Shown here in pieces: positions 24,182 to 31,066 of a stretch of 39,953 bases of DNA. The stretch comes from Mariprofundus sp. (GTDB lineage Bacteria; Pseudomonadota; Zetaproteobacteria; Mariprofundales; Mariprofundaceae). The notes under the pieces are model-generated. The model was not told where the DNA came from, searched no databases, and saw only the letters and a program-made list of their open reading frames with translations. Position numbers and translations under genes: made by a program. The stretch spans positions 1 through 39,953 of the forward strand of contig JAJFLE010000014.1 of NCBI GenBank assembly GCA_021772835.1, in the 5' to 3' direction. How positions within the stretch are numbered: the first letter of the stretch is position 1; each line of letters opens with the position of its first letter.

Positions 24182-24967
24182 ATGACGGTCAATCGTTGGA
24201 CGAAGGAGCAGTTGAAGCTGGCATTCAATCTTTATTGTCAGTTGCCGTTCGGGAAGTTGCACAAGGGTAATAACGAGATCATCGAGCTTGCGGGTTTGAT
24301 TGGACGAACGCCATCGGCTTTGGCGATGAAGCTGTGCAATATCGCCAGTCTTGATCCGGCGATCACCAGTAGCGGACGCAGTGGGTTGGGCAATGCTTCG
24401 GCGCTGGACCGTGAGGTTTGGGATGAGTTTCATGCCGATTGGGATCGGTTGGCTTTGGAATGCGCTCATATTCATGAGCAGTTTCGGGTGGAGAAGGGGT
24501 TGTCCGAAACCAAAGAATCGTTCGATGACGGGTTGGAAGATTTTGACGACTTTACCGGCGAGACACGGCGTGTGGTGACCGAGCAGCGTATTCGGCAGAA
24601 TTTCTTTCGCCGGGCTGTACTCAGCAGTTATCGAGAGCGCTGTTGCATGTCTGGGCTATCGGATACCCGCCTGCTGATCGCAAGCCATATCGTGCCGTGG
24701 AGCAAGGATCGTGAGAATCGCCTTAATCCGCGCAACGGTCTGTGTCTGTCGGCTTTGCATGACAAGGCGTTTGATCGCGGACTAATTGCATTGGATGACG
24801 ATTTTCGCGTGATCCTTTCAAAGGATTTGGAACAACGAGACGAGCCATTTGTGCAGCAGTTCTTTCATCCGTTGGCGGGGCAAGTCATCACGCTCCCCGA
24901 ACGATTTGTTCCCGATATAAATTTTTTGGCGCGGCACCGGGAAGTGGTGTTTGTAGACAATGCCTGA
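24182..24967 (+). CDS. HNH endonuclease (HNH_2 type)
   Basis: The 261-residue protein has an N-terminal DNA-binding-like region (WTKEQLKLAFNLYCQLPFGKLHKGNNEIIELAGLIGRTPSALAMKLCNIASLD, written in two overlapping parts in related proteins) followed by an HNH_2 nuclease near residues 155-225. The nuclease shows CCMSGL, LLIASHIVPWSKD, NPRNGLCLSALHDKAFD and DRGLIALDDDF. The metal-binding His and Asn are present. Relatives cut DNA in restriction or mobile-element contexts. It overlaps a small gene downstream by 8 bases. Decayed copies of its 3' end lie at 25360 and 26974. Confidence 0.85.
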   Translation: MTVNRWTKEQLKLAFNLYCQLPFGKLHKGNNEIIELAGLIGRTPSALAMKLCNIASLDPAITSSGRSGLGNASALDREVWDEFHADWDRLALECAHIHEQFRVEKGLSETKESFDDGLEDFDDFTGETRRVVTEQRIRQNFFRRAVLSSYRERCCMSGLSDTRLLIASHIVPWSKDRENRLNPRNGLCLSALHDKAFDRGLIALDDDFRVILSKDLEQRDEPFVQQFFHPLAGQVITLPERFVPDINFLARHREVVFVDNA

Positions 24968-25325
24968 CCAGAGCACCGAACCCATGCTGACACTGCACGA
25001 AGATGCGTTTTACGAGTTCTTTCGCCCTTATTGCCACCCACAAGCCAGTTGCGATATCTGGGGTGGAATCGGGCTGGAAACCTTTGGTGAGGATTTTGAG
25101 TTAGTAAGATCACTGCCTGCTTCCGCAGTCTGGACGGTTGTGGATGGCGATGGCGACCAGTGGATTTTACCCGGCATTCATACCGTTAACCGGGTCTGTT
25201 ATCTGGTTACCGAAGTGGCACACGACTGGAAGGATTTGCAGTTTCGGATACCTGCACGGGGCTATTCGTTGACCCGGCTGGGGCTACTTCGTCAGGTCAA
25301 TAAAGCTAGAAAATTCATGCGGTAA
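24960..25325 (+). CDS. Small unknown protein paired with the HNH nuclease
   Basis: It encodes 121 residues with many aromatic and acidic positions, a central EFGEDFEL-like acidic run (residues 43-50), and beta-rich sequence (VWTVVDGDGDQWILPGIH) followed by a basic helix at the C-terminus. No signal or membrane segment and no recognised family. Overlap with the HNH gene implies co-translation, so an accessory or immunity partner is a reasonable but untested idea. Confidence 0.6.
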   Translation: MPDQSTEPMLTLHEDAFYEFFRPYCHPQASCDIWGGIGLETFGEDFELVRSLPASAVWTVVDGDGDQWILPGIHTVNRVCYLVTEVAHDWKDLQFRIPARGYSLTRLGLLRQVNKARKFMR

Positions 25326-25359
25326 AAAGAGGCTCTTCCTTTTAGTAGGCTATACGAAA

Positions 25360-25475
25360 TTGGAGCCGAGAGAGGAACCATTTGCGTAGCAGTGCTTTCT
25401 TCCGTTGGCAGGGCAAACCATCACACTTCCCTAGCGATTTATGCCTGATAGAGCTTTTCTGGAGCGGCACCGGCA
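25360..25475 (+). pseudogene. Decayed copy of the HNH gene 3' end
   Basis: The stretch aligns base for base with 24827-24941: CCATTTG, AGCAGT, CTTTC, TCCGTTGGC, GGGCAA, CATCAC, CGATTT, GATA and GCGGCACCGG are all in the same order, with scattered substitutions that break the frame. It ends 9 bases before a copy of the lipase 3' end (25484-25506, 22 of 23 bases matching 24068-24090). Confidence 0.75.
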
Positions 25476-25544
25476 AGAATGAAACGGTGCCTGGCCTTGA
25501 ATCGTGAATTTATTGGAATGTTTGAGATGAACCAGATTAATCGA

Positions 25545-26693
25545 CTACCTCTGATGACGCAGGTCGAATGAGAGACACGGGTCCATCACCGCCCACTTTC
25601 CGTCGGTTTGATAAACCATATCCATGCTTTTCAGGTAGCCGAATGAATCCCTGACGGTACTCAACGCCCTGCCCAGACGACCCAGGAATTCGGCACCGGT
25701 CACATAGGCTTCCGGGCTTTGGGCCAGCTGGCTCAGGATCGCTTTCTGGGTGGCCGATAGTCGGGCGAAATCATTGCGCAGTACGGGCATGTACTCATCA
25801 ACAACCTGCACCCACGCAGGCAGAATATCTGCCAGCGTGGGCGGCTGTGGCTCTGCCCATAAACGACTGCAAAGCGCATTAACATAGAATGGATGACGCT
25901 CTGTCAATGTGAGAATCTGATCGTTGGCTTCATCAGAGAGCCCCTTCCGCCATTGAATCTGTGCGGCATCTTGCAGATGCATGCGGTAAGGCGACGCATC
26001 AATGCGCTCCAGCCGGATGATTCGACAAAGGTTGTAGAACGGACGGGATTTGTCCGAGAACATCTGTTCGAGCAGATGCCTGTTCGAACCTAAAAAGATA
26101 TACGTGGTCGCCCGCGCATATTGAACTGCATCCCTGATTTGCGCCTCTATGGCGTGGCCGGTTTCAAGACCGCCGATTTGCTGAAACTCGTCCATTTCGA
26201 ACAGGATATTCCAGCCCTCCTTCAAGGCCATTTCATCCATGGATTTCAACAACTCACCAAGCGATGTCAAAGTGATGGCTGCTGTTTTACCACTGCCATC
26301 AAAATTGAAAGAGATACCGAATTCGGCACCGTCGGTGGTAAGACTGGCATTCAGGCCAATGCCTGAAAGCGAAGCAAGCAGCGCCTTGAACTCATCCATA
26401 TTGAAGCCGGACGTCATCTTCCTGATAGCTCTCTGGACGCCTTTGGCAATGAGTTCCAGCGCAGTTTTCTCATCATAGGCTGAGTAGAGCGATATCTTGT
26501 TGTAGATGCGCCTGCTGCTTTCCCATTCGCCTGCGACCTGGTTTGAAAGACTGCTTTTTCCATATCTGCGGGGAGCTACGAGTACCGTGTGATTGATGCG
26601 GTCAATATGGGAGCGCAGTGCTTTGCGTTCATCGCTCCTGTTGCAGAATGCATATCCGCTCGCAATGGATTGTGGAAAGATATCCTTTTTCAT
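25545..26693 (-). CDS. AAA-type ATPase with C-terminal winged helix
   Basis: The 382-residue protein is a STAND/archaeal-type ATPase. Walker A is VLVAPRRYGKSSL (residues about 36-48), Walker B is ILFEMDEFQQI (about 163-173), and a sensor-1 strand, TYIFLGSNR, lies near 195. An Asp in LERIDASPY follows near 227, and a winged-helix segment (LSATQKAILSQLAQSPEAYVTGAEF) near 312-336 suggests DNA binding. Such ATPases are common in mobile and defence loci, but no partner gene is adjacent on this strand. It is flanked on both sides by HNH gene remnants, as if inserted between them. A strong inverted repeat lies 46 bases upstream. Confidence 0.82.
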   Translation of the reverse strand: MKKDIFPQSIASGYAFCNRSDERKALRSHIDRINHTVLVAPRRYGKSSLSNQVAGEWESSRRIYNKISLYSAYDEKTALELIAKGVQRAIRKMTSGFNMDEFKALLASLSGIGLNASLTTDGAEFGISFNFDGSGKTAAITLTSLGELLKSMDEMALKEGWNILFEMDEFQQIGGLETGHAIEAQIRDAVQYARATTYIFLGSNRHLLEQMFSDKSRPFYNLCRIIRLERIDASPYRMHLQDAAQIQWRKGLSDEANDQILTLTERHPFYVNALCSRLWAEPQPPTLADILPAWVQVVDEYMPVLRNDFARLSATQKAILSQLAQSPEAYVTGAEFLGRLGRALSTVRDSFGYLKSMDMVYQTDGKWAVMDPCLSFDLRHQR

Positions 26694-26738
26694 CTGTCTA
26701 CCTCATCGATTGTTCGGTATGCAGCAATATAGCGCATA

Positions 26739-26768
26739 GGTGCGCGGCGTGTCCACACGCTGCGCACC
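26739..26768. promoter_or_regulatory. 14-base inverted repeat upstream of the ATPase gene
   Basis: GGTGCGCGGCGTGT and ACACGCTGCGCACC pair around CC with a single central mismatch, 46 bases before the ATPase start codon (which reads leftward). It may be an operator or an attenuating hairpin. The rest of the 433-base gap 26694-27126 holds the HNH remnant and nothing else I recognise. Confidence 0.6.
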
Positions 26769-26973
26769 CATACGCCTCACGCCTCTGCGGCAGCATGAAA
26801 AGGACTCGAGGGATCGGAGCTGTGATCGGGGTGCGACTTCCGGGGATGATAGCCTTATTGCAAAGGCACAAGTGCACGGTGCGTGTCGCCCGAAATAATC
26901 AATAGTGCATCAATTAGTAGATCTTGCACCGGCTTATGTGCGAATTTTGGAAAGGTGGCCATAGGAGGTGATG

Positions 26974-27040
26974 AGTGCTTACCGAGCGATTTGTGCCCGA
27001 TAAACGTACGACACCGGAGAGTGGTGTTTGTAGTTAATGT
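26974..27040 (+). pseudogene. Second decayed copy of the HNH gene 3' end
   Basis: ACCGAGCGATTTGTGCCCGATA (in two blocks) and CACCGG..AGTGGTGTTTGTAG correspond to 24897-24962 of the HNH gene, with a gap of about 8 bases between. Only the last 20 or so codons survive. Confidence 0.7.
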
Positions 27041-27126
27041 GTAATGAAACTGTGAGGCAGGGACAACACGAAGATGCTTGTTATGCATTTTTGCGTGCAG
27101 TGGGTCGTAAAGTTAAGCGGCTTCTT

Positions 27127-27546
27127 TCAGTCGTTCGGCAAGCCACCTCTTCCTTGCGCGGACTGCAATCCAAGGTGCTGCACCATGGGGTCGAAGTCCC
27201 GGTCGGACCAGAGCAGTGGCAGGTCGTGTTCAATACAATATGAGGCAATCATCACATCAATGGTTTTGCGCACGGTGATACCCTGCCGGCGCAGCATGCG
27301 GTAGTTCCCGGCAGCTTTTACTGCCGCCTCGTGGCCGAGCATGGCAACAACGGGAAAGACAGCCAGCAGCTCCCGCGCCTTGTGAAAATCGGAGTCTCTG
27401 CGAAACCCCTGCAATACTTCGGTCAGAATCAAATCGCCCATGATGATTTCATCCATCCCCAGAGACCGCTCCAGCATATCCGTTTCAGCACTCTGGCGGC
27501 CATTGAAATAGTCAACCCAGACAGAGGAGTCTACAACCAGCGGCAT
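27127..27546 (-). CDS. vapC: VapC-family PIN-domain ribonuclease toxin
   Basis: The 139-residue PIN-domain RNase has the expected acidic site: Asp6 in VVDSSVWVDYF, Glu in LTEVLQGFR (about 43), Asp in TIDVMIASY (about 97) and Asp in WSDRDFD (about 114-118). VapC toxins cleave tRNA or rRNA when released from VapB. The ATG overlaps the last base of the vapB stop codon (TGATG). The C-terminal tail extends about 15 residues beyond the PIN fold. It looks intact. Confidence 0.9.
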   Translation of the reverse strand: MPLVVDSSVWVDYFNGRQSAETDMLERSLGMDEIIMGDLILTEVLQGFRRDSDFHKARELLAVFPVVAMLGHEAAVKAAGNYRMLRRQGITVRKTIDVMIASYCIEHDLPLLWSDRDFDPMVQHLGLQSAQGRGGLPND

Positions 27547-27740
27547 CAGTGATCCGTGCGCATGGCATTCAGATCATCATCCCAGACCAGCTTGCCCCGC
27601 CATGCCCTGATTGCCTGTTGTTTTTTCAGGCGGATCAGCGTCTTAAGGCCTTCCTCGACAACACCTCGCTTGGTAGTAATACCGGTCAGTTGTCGGGCCT
27701 CGGATATCAGTTCTTCATCCAGTACAATATTCGTGCGCAT
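27546..27740 (-). CDS. vapB: VapB-family antitoxin
   Basis: The 64-residue antitoxin has an N-terminal ribbon-helix-helix-like DNA-binding half (RTNIVLDEELISEARQLTG, TTKRGVVEEGLKTLI) and a C-terminal toxin-binding tail containing WRGKLVWDDDLNAMR, the common VapB ending. It would neutralise the VapC directly downstream and repress the operon. A ribosome binding site (GAGGTGA) precedes the ATG. Confidence 0.9.
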   Translation of the reverse strand: MRTNIVLDEELISEARQLTGITTKRGVVEEGLKTLIRLKKQQAIRAWRGKLVWDDDLNAMRTDH

Positions 27741-27753
27741 AAATCACCTCAGT

Positions 27754-27779
27754 GTGTATCAACAGGATCTACTGTACAC
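27754..27779. promoter_or_regulatory. Possible vapBC operator
   Basis: GTGTA and TACAC flank a CAG-GATCTA-CTG core just upstream of vapB. Imperfect palindromes in this position are usual VapB binding sites. Tentative. Confidence 0.35.
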
Positions 27780-27962
27780 CTCTGGTTTCGGCGGTTCAAT
27801 GAGCAGAGAGACTTGTTGCAAAGCGATAATCAGGCCGAAGCGGAAATGGAAGATACGACTAACGCATCATGGTGAGTGCTTGCCGGGTTACGGGTAACCA
27901 ACAGGGAAATCCGGGCGCATGTCAAAGCTGCAACGGGGCATGGCTACGAAGTGAGAGAAGAT

Positions 27963-28289
27963 ATGAAACAATCTCTGTTTGATGCCATCGGTGGTTTGCC
28001 AGTGATGGAGACTGCGCATCAGCGGATGTATCTCACAACTGAATTGTTGGAAGTGCGGCAGGAGTTGTTGCGGCAGGCCATCGATGCCGAAGGGCTTTCA
28101 GCAGATCTGGTGAAGCGCTGTCTGAAGGTTGATCAAGCATTCTGGGGTAAACTGAATAGCGAATCGCTTGAGCGGCTCCAGCAGACGATCTGCAATATCA
28201 GAAGCCGTTGGTCGTTGAGAAGCCCGAAGGTTAAAGCAAACAGAACATTCTGGCCTTGCGGTGTTATGGAAAAAGCAGCGGTTCCCTAG
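27963..28289 (+). CDS. Unknown helical protein
   Basis: The ATG at 27963 follows GAGAGAAG and gives 108 residues; the frame is open back to 27876. The product is alpha-helical (GLPVMETAHQRMYLTTELLEVRQELLRQAIDAEG) with a basic C-terminal tail. The opening SLFDAIGG recalls truncated haemoglobins, but the proximal His context is absent. It ends 4 bases past the convergent PilZ stop. No function assigned. Confidence 0.5.
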   Translation: MKQSLFDAIGGLPVMETAHQRMYLTTELLEVRQELLRQAIDAEGLSADLVKRCLKVDQAFWGKLNSESLERLQQTICNIRSRWSLRSPKVKANRTFWPCGVMEKAAVP

Positions 28290-28699
28290 TCCGGGTTTTG
28301 ACTGCTGATTAACGCGTCGATCAGGTCTTTGTCTTCCGGGGTTTCGTAATTGAAACGAATGCCTATGCCGTGCGTTGTATGGCGTACAACTGTGCCGCCG
28401 AGTTCAACGAGTGTGGGTGAGATACTGATATCGAGCGTGATGCGAACCTGGCCGCCAGTCTCAAAGGTGTCCGGCCCTTCGATAAAGATACCTGAGGTAC
28501 TCAGGTCTTTGGCTTTCCCGTAATGCTGCCTGTCATCAGATTTGAAGCAGATCTGCTCATTGTACTGCGTGCGTGGTGAGCGACGCGAACATCTGGACCA
28601 GGCTTCAATCAGATTCAGCAGCTCAAGGCTCTGTTTGCCGGACAGTCGATGGGCAATCTCGGTCAATGCTTCAATATCTTGAGCGGGTACAGCTTCCAT
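28286..28699 (-). CDS. PilZ-domain protein (c-di-GMP receptor)
   Basis: The 137-residue protein has a helical N-terminal 35 residues and then a PilZ domain. The RRSPR (RxxxR) motif lies near residues 39-43 and DLSTSGIFIEG (D/N-x-S-x-x-G) near 66-76, which together bind cyclic di-GMP. Beta strands TGGQVRITLDI, VELGGTVVRHT and GIGIRFN complete the barrel. It probably alters motility or surface behaviour, through a partner that is not visible here. Confidence 0.88.
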   Translation of the reverse strand: MEAVPAQDIEALTEIAHRLSGKQSLELLNLIEAWSRCSRRSPRTQYNEQICFKSDDRQHYGKAKDLSTSGIFIEGPDTFETGGQVRITLDISISPTLVELGGTVVRHTTHGIGIRFNYETPEDKDLIDALISSQNPD

Positions 28700-28744
28700 A
28701 TCATGTGAATATAGCGCTCGTCAGATGATATCTCTATTACTTTT

Positions 28745-28999
28745 TCAGATGCGTTTGTCGAGGCGGGTGCCTGTGGTTTCCCAGCGATGAACAATCTTGC
28801 CGTGCAGGTCATAGGAGTCCTGACGGGAGCGATCAAAGCGATCGGGGTGTTGTTGCCATGCTGTTGCTGCAGAACTGTTAACTGGCAAGGTGCCGGTTGC
28901 AACGGAGGCTGTAAAGGTGGTCTGATGTAATACCGATGGAGGCACCACAACTGCAGGTGGGCGTTCATGGTAGAGTGTAATTCCAGATACCATCATCAT
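28745..28999 (-). CDS. Small unknown protein, possibly leaderless
   Basis: Starting in the ATG-ATG run at 28999, the product is about 84 residues, Pro/Val-rich early (ERPPAVVVPPSVLHQ) and polar later, ending in a basic RLDKRI. No signal or domain is recognised. A TATAAT ends 3 bases before the first ATG on the minus strand, so transcription would begin within the start-codon run. The longer frame to 29047 would read through that promoter element. Confidence 0.45.
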   Translation of the reverse strand: MMMVSGITLYHERPPAVVVPPSVLHQTTFTASVATGTLPVNSSAATAWQQHPDRFDRSRQDSYDLHGKIVHRWETTGTRLDKRI

Positions 29000-29103
29000 G
29001 TTATTATACGCCAATTTGATTTTTATTGCCCATTTTGGGAAAAACATCCTAACCTGATGATTTTATGGATATTTTTAGCGAAAAATTTATAACTCCATTA
29101 TAC

Positions 29104-29131
29104 TTGAGTGGATCTTTAGTATGAGTATAGT
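29104..29131 (+). promoter_or_regulatory. Promoter of tRNA-Thr
   Basis: TTGAGT (29104-29109) and TATAGT (29126-29131) are spaced by 16 bases. They predict a start about 12 bases before the mature tRNA. Confidence 0.55.
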
Positions 29132-29149
29132 TCGCCACCGTTGTGATTG

Positions 29150-29225
29150 GCCGGCATAGCTCAGTTGGTAGAGCAGCTGATTTGTAATCAGCAGGTCACG
29201 GGTTCGACTCCTGTTGCCGGCTCCA
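29150..29225 (+). tRNA. tRNA-Thr (anticodon UGU)
   Basis: The 76-base cloverleaf has acceptor arms GCCGGCA and TGCCGGC, a D arm with AGCTCAGTTGGTAGAGC, an anticodon stem GCTGA/TCAGC with loop TTTGTAA (anticodon TGT, Thr), a T arm GGGTTCGACTCC, and an encoded CCA. It stands alone and is closed by its own terminator. Confidence 0.97.
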
Positions 29226-29245
29226 GTTCAAACATCGAAGAATGA

Positions 29246-29275
29246 AATAAGGGGGCCAATCGGCTCCCTTTTTTT
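29246..29275 (+). terminator. Terminator of tRNA-Thr
   Basis: GGGGGCC and GGCTCCC pair around AATC and run into seven T. Two very similar terminators occur at 29543 and 30866. Confidence 0.9.
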
Positions 29276-29383
29276 GTGCTCATCCGACACAGCCTTGCTG
29301 CAAAGTCATCACAGATTGAGTTGCCGATAGATATATCGAAGAGGCAGGCGTACCGTATAGTCGATTAATCAGGAGCGAATACC

Positions 29384-29485
29384 ATGGGCAAAGAACAGAA
29401 GAGCAGCAGAGAAGGCAAAAAAGAAGCAGCCAAATCACCAAAAGAGAAGAAAGCAGCAAAAGCTGCCAAGAAAGCTGCCAAATAA
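29384..29485 (+). CDS. 33-residue Lys/Ala-rich basic peptide
   Basis: The short frame begins with ATG at 29384 behind AGGAG (7 bases away). It encodes MGKEQKSSREGKKEAA followed by KSPKEKK and alternating Ala-Ala-Lys to the end. About a third of residues are Lys and a third Ala, like the tail of histone H1 or of ribosome- or nucleic-acid-binding extensions. A promoter-like TATAGT lies at 29356 and a strong terminator follows, so it is a self-contained small gene. Similar tiny MGKEQKS-type proteins occur in other proteobacteria as far as I recall. Function unknown. Confidence 0.72.
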   Translation: MGKEQKSSREGKKEAAKSPKEKKAAKAAKKAAK

Positions 29486-29542
29486 AAGCGGCCTCCCGAC
29501 TGCCTGGACAGGCACTGACTGAATATGGAATAATCTTAAAAG

Positions 29543-29573
29543 AAAAAAGGGAGCCAACTGGCTCCCTTTTTTT
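29543..29573 (+). terminator. Terminator of the 33-residue peptide gene
   Basis: GGGAGCC and GGCTCCC form a perfect stem around AACT, preceded by a run of A and followed by seven T, so it may act in both directions. Confidence 0.92.
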
Positions 29574-29659
29574 ATGTCTGAACGAAACAGCTCAGGCTGC
29601 TTAAACCCAGTTCTACTCTTCGACTCAGGTTAGATAAAATCAGATACTCAGTACACTTA

Positions 29660-29696
29660 TTGACATTCCATATTCCGGATTCCGGAATATGGAATG
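29660..29696 (+). promoter_or_regulatory. Promoter with a 15-base palindromic operator
   Basis: A perfect TTGACA at 29660-29665 is overlapped by the palindrome CATTCCATATTCCGG / CCGGAATATGGAATG (29664-29696, loop ATT). The palindrome fills the spacer and -10 region ahead of the regulator gene at 29710. A protein bound here would block RNA polymerase, which fits self-repression by that HTH protein. Confidence 0.75.
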
Positions 29697-29709
29697 ATCG
29701 GAGTGCCAC

Positions 29710-30225
29710 ATGGAATTGAAACAACAGGATATATACGTTGCATTGAAGCTGGTTGTTCTTAACAACGAACCTTGCTCCATGCAACGCCTCGGTGAGTTGC
29801 TCGGCATGAGCTCATCCAGAGTGCATGAATCCATTCACCGACTCATCAAAGCCAGCCTGATTCGCAAAGACATCGGCTACCGCCCGGTACTCGCCAATCT
29901 GAAAGAGTTTATTGTACACGGTATCCGCTTTGCATTTGTGCCGGAGATTGGTGAGCCAACACGAGGGTTACCAACTGCATCCTTTGCACCACCGCTGAAC
30001 AGCGAGTTTATCGAATCACTGGAACATCCCCATGTGTGGCCAGATCCGGAAGGTGCGATTCGTGGTATATCGTTCTCGCCACTGCACAAGTCTGCAGCAT
30101 ATGCCGCGCGCAGTGACCCGGAATTCTACGCTCTACTGGCTATGGTTGATGCCATTCGTGGTGGCCGCGCGCGTGAGAGAAAAATGGCGATAGAGATGAT
30201 TGACCAGCGGTTATCATCAAAATGA
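29710..30225 (+). CDS. HTH regulator / antitoxin of a nucleotidyltransferase toxin pair
   Basis: The 171-residue protein has an N-terminal winged helix (YVALKLVVL, CSMQRLGELLGMSSSRVHESIHRLIKASLI, residues about 8-55). It continues with the family's conserved body EIGEPTRGLPTASFAPPL, HVWPDPEGAIRGISFSPLHKSA and LLAMVDAIRGGRARERKMA. Proteins of this type regularly precede AbiEii-like nucleotidyltransferase genes and are treated as antitoxins or autorepressors. Its stop overlaps the start of the partner gene (ATGA). The palindrome over its promoter is the likely binding site. The gene itself looks intact. Confidence 0.82.
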   Translation: MELKQQDIYVALKLVVLNNEPCSMQRLGELLGMSSSRVHESIHRLIKASLIRKDIGYRPVLANLKEFIVHGIRFAFVPEIGEPTRGLPTASFAPPLNSEFIESLEHPHVWPDPEGAIRGISFSPLHKSAAYAARSDPEFYALLAMVDAIRGGRARERKMAIEMIDQRLSSK

Positions 30226-30865
30226 AGCGGTATGATCCAAATATTGAAATGCTGGAGATCGCAGCTGATGGGTTAGGGGAACTGGTTGAAGAGGTTGTAT
30301 TTCTTGGTGGCTGTGCCGCAGGACTCCTGGTTACAGACCCGGCTGCCCCACTGCCAAGAGAGACAAAAGGTTTTGCGAAGACAGTAGCGGTGGTGCTCCC
30401 ATGTGCCGCTTGCTTTACCGGAGTGTAACCCTTGATGTGATGCCAACTGATAGTTCAATTCTTGGCTTTAGCAATCAATGGTATGAAGAAGCTATCTCCA
30501 GCGCGTGGCAAATGGTGCTGCCTGATGACATCAATATCCGCATGGTTTCCGCCCCACTATTCCTGGCAACAAAACTAGAGGCATTTTATGGTCGGGGTAA
30601 AAATGACTACATGGCCAGCCATGATCTTGAAGACCTGATTGCAGTGCTGGATGGAAGAGAGACCATTGTCTCTGAAGTGAAAACCTCAGGAAAGGTTTGC
30701 AACTATCTGGCGGAAGAGTTCAGGCGATTGCTACACCTGGATGAATTTCAGGACTCGGTGGCATGCCACCTGCCTGCTGATGGAGCAAGTCAGCAGAGGG
30801 GGGTATTGTATTACAACGGATGCGTCTTATCAGAAACATGGTTGAACGGTGAAATGAAACGATGA
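30222..30865 (+). pseudogene. Nucleotidyltransferase (AbiEii-like) toxin with internal deletion and frameshift
   Basis: The N-terminal part (VEEVVFLGGCAAGLLVTDPAAPLPRETK, split by nothing) runs in one frame to about 30368 and stops at 30428. The C-terminal part (EDSSGGAPMCRL, YRSVTLDVMPTD, ILGFSNQWYEEAI, RMVSAPLFLATKLEAFYGRGKNDYMASHDLEDLIAVLDGR) is in another frame from about 30375 to 30865. In intact relatives the two parts are joined by about 30 residues beginning with the DVD metal-binding pair. That stretch is missing here, so the catalytic acidic residues are gone and the protein is dead. Confidence 0.75.
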
Positions 30866-30895
30866 AAAAGGGAGCCGATTGACTCCCTTTTTTCG
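30866..30895 (+). terminator. Terminator of the HTH/nucleotidyltransferase operon
   Basis: GGGAG and CTCCC pair around CCGATTGA after a run of A and before six T. The sequence closely resembles the terminators at 29246 and 29543. Confidence 0.88.
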
Positions 30896-30923
30896 TCTCT
30901 GAACAAAAAGGTTAAAGCTGGTT

Positions 30924-31043
30924 CTATTCCTCAATCCAGCCGTTCAAAGCTTCAACAATCTGTCCGGCTTGCTTGGCGTTGGTGATATTGAATTTCGAGC
31001 GTGGCGTATATTCGCCATTGCGTTTCTGGAGGCGGCGAATGGT
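30924..31043 (-). pseudogene. Partial tandem copy of the PC4-like gene (3' end only)
   Basis: The minus strand encodes about 37 residues (RRLQKRNGEYTPRSKFNITN then AKQAGQIVEALNGWIEE and a stop) that repeat the C-terminus of the intact gene 140 bases away, with four or five changes. No start or N-terminal half is present. Confidence 0.85.
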
Positions 31044-31066
31044 GTAGTGTCCTCAACCAGGGTGAT

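Noticed and set aside
27963-28289. Truncated haemoglobin
   Set aside because: Only the opening SLFDAIGG resembles the family; the haem-binding His region and length do not fit.
29150-29225. tRNA-Thr as an integration site for a mobile element
   Set aside because: No integrase gene and no repeat of the tRNA 3' end were found in the window.
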